From NCBI GenBank assembly GCA_910585015.1, contig CAJUCT010000004.1, positions 58,323-122,322 on the forward strand: DNA of 64,000 bases. The letters are read 5' to 3'. Under the pieces are notes generated by a model that made no database searches, had not been told where the DNA came from, and was given only the letters and a program-made list of their open reading frames with translations. This document shows positions 9,557-16,553 of the stretch, piece by piece. Numbering within the stretch: position 1 is the first letter of the stretch; each line of letters opens with the position of its first letter. The stretch comes from an uncultured Acetatifactor sp. (GTDB lineage Bacteria > Bacillota > Clostridia > Lachnospirales > Lachnospiraceae). The position numbers and the translations under genes were made by a program.

Positions 9557-10609
9557 ATGAAATGGGAGGAAAATGTTCGCAGGGTGGTTCCCTATGTACC
9601 GGGGGAGCAGCCCGATAAACCGAACATGATTAAGCTTAATACCAACGAGTGCCCCTATCCTCCGGCCCCCGGAGTGCAGGCGGCCCTTGCGGCTATGCAG
9701 AGTGCGGATATGCGCCTGTATCCCGACCCCGGCGCGGAGGTGCTGATACAGGGACTGGCGGATTATTACGGTGTGAAAAAGGAGCAGGTGTTTGTGGGGG
9801 TGGGTTCGGATGATGTGCTGTCCATGGCATATTTGACGTTCTTCAACGGGGATAAGCCCATTCTGTTTCCCGATATTACCTATTCTTTTTATGATGTGTG
9901 GGCGGATTTGTACCGGATTCCCTATGAAACCTGCGCTTTGGACGGAGATTTTCACATCCGTCCGGAGGATTACAGGCGTCCTAACGGAGGCGTGATATTC
10001 CCCAACCCCAATGCCCCTACCGGGGTGTATGAACCGCTGGCGCTGGTGGAGGAGATTCTGCAGGCCAACCGGGATGTGGTGGTGATTGTGGATGAAGCTT
10101 ATATTGATTTTGGCGGGGAGAGCGCGCTTCCCCTCATCAAAAAATATGACAACCTGCTGGTGGTGCAGACTTTCAGCAAGTCCCGGGCTATGGCGGGTAT
10201 GCGCATCGGCTTTGCCATGGGCAATGAGAAGCTGATCAGATATCTCAGCGATGTCAAGTTCTCTTTCAACTCCTATACCATGAACCGCCCCACGCTGGCG
10301 CTGGGTATAGAGGCGCTGAAGGATAGAGCCTATTTTGAGGAGATTACGGGCAGAATTGTGTCCACCAGAGAGAGGGTCAAAGGGGAGTTGAAGGAGTTGG
10401 GATTCACTTTTCCGGATTCCATGGCCAATTTCATCTTCGCCTCCCACAGCCGGATTCCGGCGCGGCAGATTTTCCAGGCCCTGAAGGAGCGGGACATCTA
10501 TGTGCGGTACTGGGACAAGCCCCGAATCAGCAATTCCCTGCGGATCACGGTGGGGACGGACGCGGAGATGGATTCGCTGCTTGCTTTTCTGAGAGAATAT
10601 ATTAACTAG
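9557..10609 (+). CDS. hisC: Histidinol-phosphate aminotransferase
   Basis: A 350-residue class I/II PLP aminotransferase of the HisC subfamily, which converts imidazole-acetol phosphate to histidinol phosphate with glutamate. Family marks: WEENVRRVVPYVPGEQP at the N-terminus, KLNTNECPYPP, the VGVGSDDVL cofactor pocket, NPNAPTG, DEAYIDFGG, the PLP lysine in QTFSKSRAMAGMRIGFAMG, and LRITVGT near the end. A TTG one codon earlier (9554) is closer to the GGAG at 9543-9546, so the exact start may be either. No other his gene is nearby. Family A repeat follows downstream. Confidence 0.93.
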   Translation: MKWEENVRRVVPYVPGEQPDKPNMIKLNTNECPYPPAPGVQAALAAMQSADMRLYPDPGAEVLIQGLADYYGVKKEQVFVGVGSDDVLSMAYLTFFNGDKPILFPDITYSFYDVWADLYRIPYETCALDGDFHIRPEDYRRPNGGVIFPNPNAPTGVYEPLALVEEILQANRDVVVIVDEAYIDFGGESALPLIKKYDNLLVVQTFSKSRAMAGMRIGFAMGNEKLIRYLSDVKFSFNSYTMNRPTLALGIEALKDRAYFEEITGRIVSTRERVKGELKELGFTFPDSMANFIFASHSRIPARQIFQALKERDIYVRYWDKPRISNSLRITVGTDAEMDSLLAFLREYIN

Positions 10610-10622
10610 AATATGCAAAACT

Positions 10623-10640
10623 GAAGGTCCCAAGACCTTC
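10623..10640 (+). terminator. Small perfect hairpin after hisC
   Basis: GAAGGTC-ccaa-GACCTTC, a 7-bp stem with a 4-base loop just after the hisC stop. There is no U-tract, so it may be a processing or weak termination signal rather than a classic terminator. Confidence 0.35.
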
Positions 10641-10644
10641 TTGG

Positions 10645-10753
10645 CAGCATATTCCCGGAGAGCGCATTGATCCATATCAGGACGCCAGAGCGGTCTGATA
10701 TGGATCACCCGTCTTGTGCGCTTGTAGGGAATATGCGGAACTTATAATGGAGG
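10645..10753 (+). repeat. Family A foldback repeat, copy A1
   Basis: The outer arms GCATATTCCC (10647-10656) and GGGAATATGC (10727-10736) are perfect inverted repeats. An inner stem pairs TGATCCATATCA with TGATATGGATCA, around a loop containing GACGCC and GCGGTC. The conserved tail GCGGAACTTATAAT then runs into the GGAGG of the next gene. See the family A finding for the covariation with the other copies. Confidence 0.85.
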
Positions 10754-10759
10754 AAAGAG

Positions 10760-11236
10760 ATGTTAAAACACTACCTGATAATTTTTTTGATTTCCATGGT
10801 TCCCCTGATTGAACTGCGGGGCGCTATCCCTTATGCCGTGGGATTTGACCTGCCGCTGCTGCCCAGCTATATCATCTGTATCCTGGGCAACATGCTTCCG
10901 GTGCCGATTATCTTTTTGTTTGCGCGGAAGGTGCTGGAATGGGGGGCGGATAAGCCGGTGATTGGCAAATTCTTTACCTTCTGTCTGGAGAAGGGGCACA
11001 AAGGGGGCGAGAAGTTACAGCAAAAAGCCGGCAGAGGGCTGTTTGTGGCGCTGCTTTTGTTTGTGGGTATTCCTGTGCCCGGCACCGGTGCGTGGACCGG
11101 CACCCTGGCGGCCAGTCTGCTGGATATGGACTTTAAGTCCAGCGTCATCGCCGTGCTGCTGGGCGTAGTGCTGGCGGGTGTGATCATGGGGCTGGTCAGC
11201 GCGGGACTGTTTGGAGCCATCGGGCTGGCTGCATAG
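10760..11236 (+). CDS. Small multidrug-export family membrane protein (COG2426)
   Basis: A 158-residue protein with about four to five membrane segments. The N-terminal SMVPLIELRGAIPYAVG, the ILGNMLPVPIIFLFARKVLEW block and the GIPVPGTGAWTGTLAASLL motif are characteristic of the COG2426 'putative small multi-drug export protein' family. Transport function for this family is a database label and is not well tested. The ribosome site GGAGG is supplied by the tail of repeat A1, six bases before the ATG. No partner protein is evident. Confidence 0.85.
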   Translation: MLKHYLIIFLISMVPLIELRGAIPYAVGFDLPLLPSYIICILGNMLPVPIIFLFARKVLEWGADKPVIGKFFTFCLEKGHKGGEKLQQKAGRGLFVALLLFVGIPVPGTGAWTGTLAASLLDMDFKSSVIAVLLGVVLAGVIMGLVSAGLFGAIGLAA

Positions 11237-11337
11237 AAGGTTCGGCAGCGGGAGTCCCGGGAACCGATTGGCACGGATTCGCAGGCACAGCAGGGGATTG
11301 ACCGGGGGCAAATCCCGGATGCAGAGAGAGGGACGAC

Positions 11338-12252
11338 ATGGCGGATGTATATTCGGACTTTGCCAGAGTGTATGACGAACTCATGGACAACGCCCCTTAT
11401 GGGGATTGGTGTGAAAATATTGCCGCGCTGATTCAGGAGTATGGGATCAGCAGGCCGGTGCGGGGCGGGGAGGGATTTTGCCCGGACGGCGCGTTGGGGA
11501 GTTCCCAAGGCGTCTGTGAAGCCTGCGGAGGGCGCTTTGGCGGTGAAACAGACGCAGGGATGTCAGACCCGGAAACCCTGCTGGCATCAGAGCGCAATCT
11601 GGTGCTGGACCTGGGCTGCGGCACCGGCACGTTGACGGAATTGCTCTGCCAAAAGGGCTATGATATGATCGGTGTGGACAATTCCCCCCAGATGCTGGAG
11701 ATCGCCATGGAGAAGCGTGAGGAGAGCGGCAGCGGAATCCTGTATCTGCTGCAGGATATGAGGGAACTGGAATTGTACAGTACAGTGGGGACGGTGCTCT
11801 CTGTCTGTGATTCTCTGAACTATCTGCTGGAGGAGAAAGAACTGCTGCAGGTGTTCCGGCTGGTGGATAATTACCTGTACCCAGGCGGACTTTTTCTCTT
11901 TGATTTCAATACGGTGTATAAGTACAGCCAGGTCATCGGGGATGCGGTCATTGCGGAGAACCGGGAGGACTGCAGCTTTATATGGGAGAACTACTACCAT
12001 GAGGAAGAGGAGATCAACGAGTATGATCTGACGGTTTTTGTGCAGGAGGAGGGAGACCGTTTTCGACGGTTTACGGAGAATCATTTCCAGAGAGGCTATA
12101 CGCCGGAGACTATGCGCAGGTTGGTGGAGCAGGCTGGGATGCGGCTGCTCCGGCTGTTGGACGCGGACACGCTGGGAGAGGTCACTGACAGGAGCGAGAG
12201 AGTCTATGTTCTGGCCAGGGAGTGCAGGAAGACACCGGAAAGCGCTAGGTAA
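11338..12252 (+). CDS. Class I SAM-dependent methyltransferase
   Basis: A 304-residue protein. The SAM-binding motif I is LVLDLGCGTGTLTELL (about residues 84-99), with the acidic end of strand 2 at IGVDNSPQML and motif III near PGGLFLFDFNT. The N-terminus YSDFARVYDELMDNAPYGDWCENI is typical of the Firmicutes methyltransferase found near hslO-like genes. Between about residues 39 and 82 an extra low-complexity segment (RPVRGGEGF, ACGGRFGGETDAG) separates the N-terminal helix from the Rossmann core, which usually follows at once. AGAGAGGGA precedes the ATG. Substrate unknown. Confidence 0.85.
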   Translation: MADVYSDFARVYDELMDNAPYGDWCENIAALIQEYGISRPVRGGEGFCPDGALGSSQGVCEACGGRFGGETDAGMSDPETLLASERNLVLDLGCGTGTLTELLCQKGYDMIGVDNSPQMLEIAMEKREESGSGILYLLQDMRELELYSTVGTVLSVCDSLNYLLEEKELLQVFRLVDNYLYPGGLFLFDFNTVYKYSQVIGDAVIAENREDCSFIWENYYHEEEEINEYDLTVFVQEEGDRFRRFTENHFQRGYTPETMRRLVEQAGMRLLRLLDADTLGEVTDRSERVYVLARECRKTPESAR

Positions 12253-12362
12253 GAGGAGTCACTTACTATATATTGGCATGATAGGGTAGGTAGGCTGCAA
12301 CTTTGTACCCTGAACCGGTAGGGTGTAGCAAGGACATAACATAGGACATGTGCGGAGGTTAT

Positions 12363-13232
12363 ATGAAGGATTATATAGTACGTGCCACGGCTGCGGGAGC
12401 GCAGATCCGGGCGTTTGCGGCCACAACCCGGAATCTGGTGGAGGAGGCCAGAAAGGCCCACAACACCAGCCCGGTGATGACGGCGGCTCTGGGGCGCCTG
12501 CTGACGGCAGGGGCTATGATGGGGGTAATGTTAAAGGGGGAAAAAGACCTGCTGACCTTGCAGATCCGGGGGGACGGCCCCGGCAGGGGTCTGACGGTGA
12601 CGGCGGACAGTCTGGGACGGGTCAAGGGCTACCCCCTGGCGGCGGATGTGATCCTGCCGGCCAATTCCCAGGGAAAGCTGGATGTATCAGGGGCCATGGG
12701 CTCGGGGATACTGAGCGTGATACGGGATATGGGGATGAAGGAGCCCTACGTGGGGCAGACACCTTTGCAGACCGGGGAGATAGCGGAGGATCTGACCTAC
12801 TATTTTGCCGCGTCGGAGCAGGTGCCCTCCAGCGTGGGACTGGGAGTGCTGATGGAGCGGGACAACACGGTAAAGCAGGCGGGCGGTTTCATTCTTCAGC
12901 TGATGCCGGATACGGAGGAGGCAGTGGTTGCCCGGCTGGAGGAGAATCTGGCAAAGGTGTCTTCCGTGACTACGCTGCTGGAGGAGGGCAACACGCCGGA
13001 GCAGATTCTGAGGCTTCTTCTTGAGGGGCTGGACGTGGAACTTACGGATACTCTGGAGACCAAGTTTTTCTGCAACTGTGACAAATCCCGGGTGGAGAAG
13101 GCGCTGATCAGTATCGGCCGGGAAGAATTGCAGGCAATGATTGACGAGGGCAGGGAGATAGAGGTGAACTGTCAGTTCTGCAACCGGCACTATGTTTTTT
13201 CCGTGGAGGAGCTTATACTGCTTAACAGTTAA
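12363..13232 (+). CDS. hslO: Hsp33 redox-regulated chaperone
   Basis: A 289-residue Hsp33. The ATG at 12363 is chosen over the one at 12348 because GGAGG (12353-12357) lies between them, well spaced for the second. Family motifs: YIVRATAAGAQIRAFAATT at the start, LLTAGAMMGVMLKG, GSGILSVIRDMG, and the zinc-binding FFCNCDK and CQFCNRHY near residues 234-275, which give the CxC/CxxC redox switch. Oxidation of these cysteines releases zinc and turns the protein into a holdase. The last codons and the stop lie in the left end of repeat D1, so the C-terminus LLNS is repeat-derived. Confidence 0.95.
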   Translation: MKDYIVRATAAGAQIRAFAATTRNLVEEARKAHNTSPVMTAALGRLLTAGAMMGVMLKGEKDLLTLQIRGDGPGRGLTVTADSLGRVKGYPLAADVILPANSQGKLDVSGAMGSGILSVIRDMGMKEPYVGQTPLQTGEIAEDLTYYFAASEQVPSSVGLGVLMERDNTVKQAGGFILQLMPDTEEAVVARLEENLAKVSSVTTLLEEGNTPEQILRLLLEGLDVELTDTLETKFFCNCDKSRVEKALISIGREELQAMIDEGREIEVNCQFCNRHYVFSVEELILLNS

Positions 13233-13316
13233 AATTGCCGAGTAACCTGACTGCATAACTTAAGCCTATACATTTAACTAGTGCGATACGGTAAATTCTG
13301 GCGTTATGTAGTATAA
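13215..13316 (+). repeat. Family D foldback repeat, copy D1
   Basis: About 100 bases that match 30151-30253 closely. Shared blocks include TACTGCTTAACAGTTAAAA, TTGCCGAGTAACCTGACT, ATACGGTAAATTCTGG and CGTTATGTAGTATAA. The ends TATACT and AGTATA are inverted. The internal arm GCATAAC / GTTATG is less perfect than in D2. The left end overlaps the last codons of hslO. Confidence 0.8.
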
Positions 13317-13346
13317 CAGCCTTTGTGAGAAGGCCAGATGAACAGG

Positions 13347-13384
13347 CAAAAAAGCGCGCCTTAGTGACTAAGGCTGCGCTTTTT
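13347..13384. terminator. Bidirectional intrinsic terminator
   Basis: AAAAGCGCgCCTTAG-tga-CTAAGGCtGCGCTTTT, with A-tract on the left and T-tract on the right. It can end hslO from the left and the convergent minus-strand gene from the right, whose stop codon (13368-13370) lies inside the stem. Confidence 0.85.
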
Positions 13385-13871
13385 CCAGAGAGTTGCGGAT
13401 GGCTTCCAGCAGTACCAGCGAGGTATATTTGCTGTCTGCGTCATAGCTGATATTATCCAGCGACTGCTGCTCACAGATCTGTGACACCAGAGAATCAAAG
13501 GCGGGCTGGAGCAGAGGATACATAGTGGTCACGGCTTCGCTTAAGTTCACCAGCTGGATGGAGGTGATGGTATTTCTGTCCACCATGACTTCCACATTCA
13601 AAGTCTGATCGCCCAGAACCAGTTCCGTGTTGTACACGCCGGGTATGTAGAGGGAGGCAGCGTCTGAGACGGGCGAGGTGCCGTCTGTGACATCTGTACT
13701 GCCATCGGGGCTTTCCGTTCCCGTGGGAGCATCGGATCCGGGGGAATCTTCTTTATCCGGAAGGAACATCATGACCAACAGCACCACGAACAGGATGCCC
13801 AGCACGGCGAAGATTCCGGTATAAATCAGTTCTTTCATATGGAGGACCACGATTTTTGTTTTTGCGCTCAT
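13368..13871 (-). CDS. Membrane-anchored FMN-binding-domain-like protein
   Basis: The frame is open to 13910, but AGAGGTAAAC before the ATG at 13871 selects a 167-residue product (MSAKTKIVVLHMKEL). One transmembrane helix (about 16-36) is followed by a Ser/Thr/Asp/Pro-rich linker and a C-terminal domain (about 80-167). That domain has the FMN_bind pattern: GVYNTELVLGDQTLNVEVMVD, ITSIQLVNLSE, and a final TSLVLLEAIRNSLEKA. The SGATxTS motif whose threonine carries FMN in NqrC/RnfG proteins is replaced by YDADSKYTS, so covalent flavin attachment is doubtful. It faces outward if the helix is a signal anchor. Function unknown. Confidence 0.7.
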   Translation of the reverse strand: MSAKTKIVVLHMKELIYTGIFAVLGILFVVLLVMMFLPDKEDSPGSDAPTGTESPDGSTDVTDGTSPVSDAASLYIPGVYNTELVLGDQTLNVEVMVDRNTITSIQLVNLSEAVTTMYPLLQPAFDSLVSQICEQQSLDNISYDADSKYTSLVLLEAIRNSLEKAQP

Positions 13872-14053
13872 GTTTACCTCTTTCCCGGATATTGCCGGCG
13901 GCGCCCGCAATATCCCTTGATGCGTATTGGGAAGCTTTGCTTGTTGTTAATATAAAGTATGCGCGGGAAAAAGTGTTTATGACGGAAAAGTGGTTTGCAT
14001 TTTCCAAAAAAAGAGATTATTATGGGAGAGAGGAAAGGCGGTGGGATGAGAAT

Positions 14054-14920
14054 ATGAGGTTTACTAAAATGCATGGCTGCGGCAATGATTATGTCTATAT
14101 AGACGGGGCGGCGCAGCAGATTTCACAGGAGGATAAGCCCCGGGTGGTACGTTTCCTGAGCGACCGTCACTTCGGCGTGGGCGGCGACGGGGCAATCTTT
14201 ATAAACCCCAGCGGTGCGGCGGACTTTGAGATGGAGATGTACAATGCGGACGGCACCAGGGCCGAGATGTGCGGCAACGGCATCCGCTGTGTGGCGAAAT
14301 ATGTGTACGACAAGGGGCTGACGGATAAGCGGCAGCTGTCCATCGTCAGCGCCGGACAGGTCAAATATCTGGAACTGACAGTGGATGAGGAGAATAAAGT
14401 GTCCGGGGTGAAGGTCAACATGGGAAAGCCCATTTTGGAGCCGGAGCGGATACCTGTGGCGCTCCCCGGGGAACGGGCGGTGGATGTTCCCATCCGGGCA
14501 GGGGAGCGGGAGTACCGCATGACCTGTGTATCCATGGGAAACCCCCACGCCGTGGTATTTGTGGAGAACGTGGGAGATATGGATCTGGAGCGGATTGGAC
14601 CGCTGTTTGAACACCATGATCTTTTTCCCAACCGCACCAACACGGAGTTCGTGGAGATCGTGGACAGGCGGCATGTGAAGATGCGTGTCTGGGAGCGGGG
14701 CACAGGGGAGACTCTGGCCTGCGGAACGGGATGCTGTGCCACAGCGGTGGCCTGTGTGCTGAACGGACTGACGGAGGATCAGGTGACTGTGGGTGTGCTG
14801 GGCGGAGAGATCGAAGTCACATGGGACCGAGAGGAGAATCTGGTGTATATGACGGGACCTGCGGCCACCGTATATGAGGGGGAAATCAGGTTGGATGCCA
14901 TACCTCCGATTGCGGATTGA
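14054..14920 (+). CDS. dapF: Diaminopimelate epimerase
   Basis: A 288-residue DapF, which interconverts LL- and meso-diaminopimelate for lysine and peptidoglycan synthesis. Family start MRFTKMHGCGNDYVYID fixes ATG 14054, although the frame is open from 13856. Both catalytic cysteines are in place: RAEMCGNGIRC and LACGTGCCAT. SMGNPHAVVF and NRTNTEFVEI are further signatures. The upstream region runs divergently from the minus-strand FMN-bind-like gene. Together with dapL 185 bases downstream it gives the short aminotransferase route of lysine synthesis; a family B element separates the two genes. Confidence 0.95.
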   Translation: MRFTKMHGCGNDYVYIDGAAQQISQEDKPRVVRFLSDRHFGVGGDGAIFINPSGAADFEMEMYNADGTRAEMCGNGIRCVAKYVYDKGLTDKRQLSIVSAGQVKYLELTVDEENKVSGVKVNMGKPILEPERIPVALPGERAVDVPIRAGEREYRMTCVSMGNPHAVVFVENVGDMDLERIGPLFEHHDLFPNRTNTEFVEIVDRRHVKMRVWERGTGETLACGTGCCATAVACVLNGLTEDQVTVGVLGGEIEVTWDREENLVYMTGPAATVYEGEIRLDAIPPIAD

Positions 14921-14934
14921 ATAGCGAATAACAT

Positions 14935-15076
14935 TAGGCGATTGCGATACCCTCTTTCAAGGCACAGGGAGTGGGCAATATATACAAAATAAGGGCGACT
15001 GGCCACTGCATCGGAGCCCGTTTTTGTATATATTGACCATTCCCGTCACTTGCGGGGAACATTTCGCAATTGTCTA
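14935..15076 (-). mobile_element. Family B miniature inverted-repeat element, copy B1
   Basis: A 142-bp non-autonomous element in opposite orientation to B2 and B3. It begins TAGGCGATTGCGA and ends with the diverged TCGCAATTGTCTA. GCGAATAACAT (11 bp) is duplicated on both sides, at 14924-14934 and 15077-15087. Inside, CAATATATACAAAA pairs with TTTTGTATATATTG around a GC-rich loop. It sits between dapF and dapL and carries no transposase. Confidence 0.85.
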
Positions 15077-15104
15077 GCGAATAACATATGTGAAAGGGGC
15101 AGTT

Positions 15105-16319
15105 ATGTTTAAGATAAATGACAACTATTTGAAACTTCCGGGAAGTTATCTTTTTTCCACGATTGGCAAGAAAGTAAACGCCTATGCGGCGGCGCATCCG
15201 GATAAAAGAATCATCCGTCTGGGCATCGGCGATGTGACGCAGCCGCTGGTTCCGGCGGTCATCAGCGCTTTGCACGGCGCAGTGGACGAGATGGGGGATG
15301 CGGCTACTTTCCGGGGATATGCTCCCGATTTGGGCTATGATTTTTTGAGAAATGCCATTGCGGACAATGACTATAAAGCCAGGGGCTGTGATATCAGCCC
15401 GGACGAGATTTTCATTTCGGATGGGGCAAAGTGCGACTCCGGCAATATCCAGGAGATTTTCAGCCTGGACAATCGGATTGCCGTGTGCGACCCGGTTTAC
15501 CCCGTGTATGTGGACACCAATGTGATGGCCGGGCGGACGGGGACTTACGATCCCCAAGGGGAGACTTGGAGCAATGTGATCTATATGCCCTGCACCGCGG
15601 AGAACGATTTCACCCCCGAGCTGCCCAGGGAGACACCGGATATCATTTACCTATGTTTTCCCAACAATCCCACGGGATCGGCTATCACTAAAGGCCAGCT
15701 GCAGGAGTGGGTGGATTATGCCAATAAGGTGGGGGCGGTGATTATCTATGACGCGGCCTACGAGGCATATATCTCCCGGGAGGAAGTGCCTCATAGCATC
15801 TATGAGTGTCAGGGGGCAAGAACCTGTGCCATTGAACTGCGGTCCTTCTCCAAGAAGGCGGGCTTTACCGGTGTGCGTCTGGGCTTTACCGTGATTCCCA
15901 GGGAGTTGAAGGCCGGGGAGGTGAGCCTGCACAGTCTTTGGGCAAGGCGCCACGGCACCAAGTACAACGGTGCGCCCTATATTGTGCAGCGGGCCGGCGA
16001 GGCGGTATACTCCCAGGAGGGCAAGGTTCAGCTGGAGCAGCAGATCGCTTATTATATGAGGAATGCGGCCTACATCTATCAGGGGCTGAAGGATGCGGGC
16101 TATACAGTGTCCGGCGGCGTGGACGCGCCTTACATATGGCTGAAGGCCCCGAAGGGCATGAGCAGTTGGGAATTTTTTGACTACCTGCTGGAGAATGCCA
16201 ATGTGGTGGGAACCCCCGGTTCCGGCTTCGGCCCCAGCGGGGAAACCTATTTCCGCCTGACAGCTTTTGGAAGCTATGAGAACACAGTGGAAGCCGTGGA
16301 TCGGATCAAGGCATTGTAG
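15105..16319 (+). CDS. dapL: LL-diaminopimelate aminotransferase
   Basis: A 404-residue PLP aminotransferase of the DapL family. It converts tetrahydrodipicolinate straight to LL-DAP with glutamate, bypassing DapC/D/E. Signatures: INDNYLKLPGSYLFSTI at the start, IRLGIGDVTQPL, TFRGYAPDLGYDFLRNAI, ISDGAKCDSGNIQEIF, CFPNNPTGSA, and the PLP lysine in SFSKKAGFTGVRLGF. ATG 15105 is preferred over GTG 15090 because AAAGGGG lies just before it. It forms a functional pair with dapF upstream. A tandem pair of family A repeats follows the stop. Confidence 0.95.
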   Translation: MFKINDNYLKLPGSYLFSTIGKKVNAYAAAHPDKRIIRLGIGDVTQPLVPAVISALHGAVDEMGDAATFRGYAPDLGYDFLRNAIADNDYKARGCDISPDEIFISDGAKCDSGNIQEIFSLDNRIAVCDPVYPVYVDTNVMAGRTGTYDPQGETWSNVIYMPCTAENDFTPELPRETPDIIYLCFPNNPTGSAITKGQLQEWVDYANKVGAVIIYDAAYEAYISREEVPHSIYECQGARTCAIELRSFSKKAGFTGVRLGFTVIPRELKAGEVSLHSLWARRHGTKYNGAPYIVQRAGEAVYSQEGKVQLEQQIAYYMRNAAYIYQGLKDAGYTVSGGVDAPYIWLKAPKGMSSWEFFDYLLENANVVGTPGSGFGPSGETYFRLTAFGSYENTVEAVDRIKAL

Positions 16320-16545
16320 GGAGATGCGGAACTAAAACAGCATCTCCCCGGACAATGCCTGGAATAAATACTGGCCGCGTTATGGACAGGATTTATTCCA
16401 CGGGGAAAGGTATTGGCAGGGGAGATGCGGAACTAAAACAGCATCTCCCCGGACAATGCCTGGAATAAATACTGGCCGCGTTATGGACAGGATTTATTCC
16501 ACGGGGAAAGGTATTGGCAGGGGAGATGCGGAACTTTAATGGAGG
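16319..16545 (+). repeat. Family A repeat, perfect 101-bp tandem duplication (A2a, A2b)
   Basis: The 101-base unit occurs twice with no difference seen, plus a leading partial unit at 16319-16339. Outer arms GCATCTCCCC (16340-16349; 16441-16450) pair with GGGGAGATGC (16419-16428; 16520-16529). The inner stem pairs TGGAATAAATA with ATTTATTCCA. The tail GCGGAACTTTAAT then leads into GGAGG of the GGDEF gene. Confidence 0.9.
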
Positions 16546-16553
16546 AAAATGGG

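Noticed and set aside
12350..13024. 224-codon Gly-rich frame overlapping hslO
   Set aside because: Out-of-frame shadow of hslO created by GC-rich codons.
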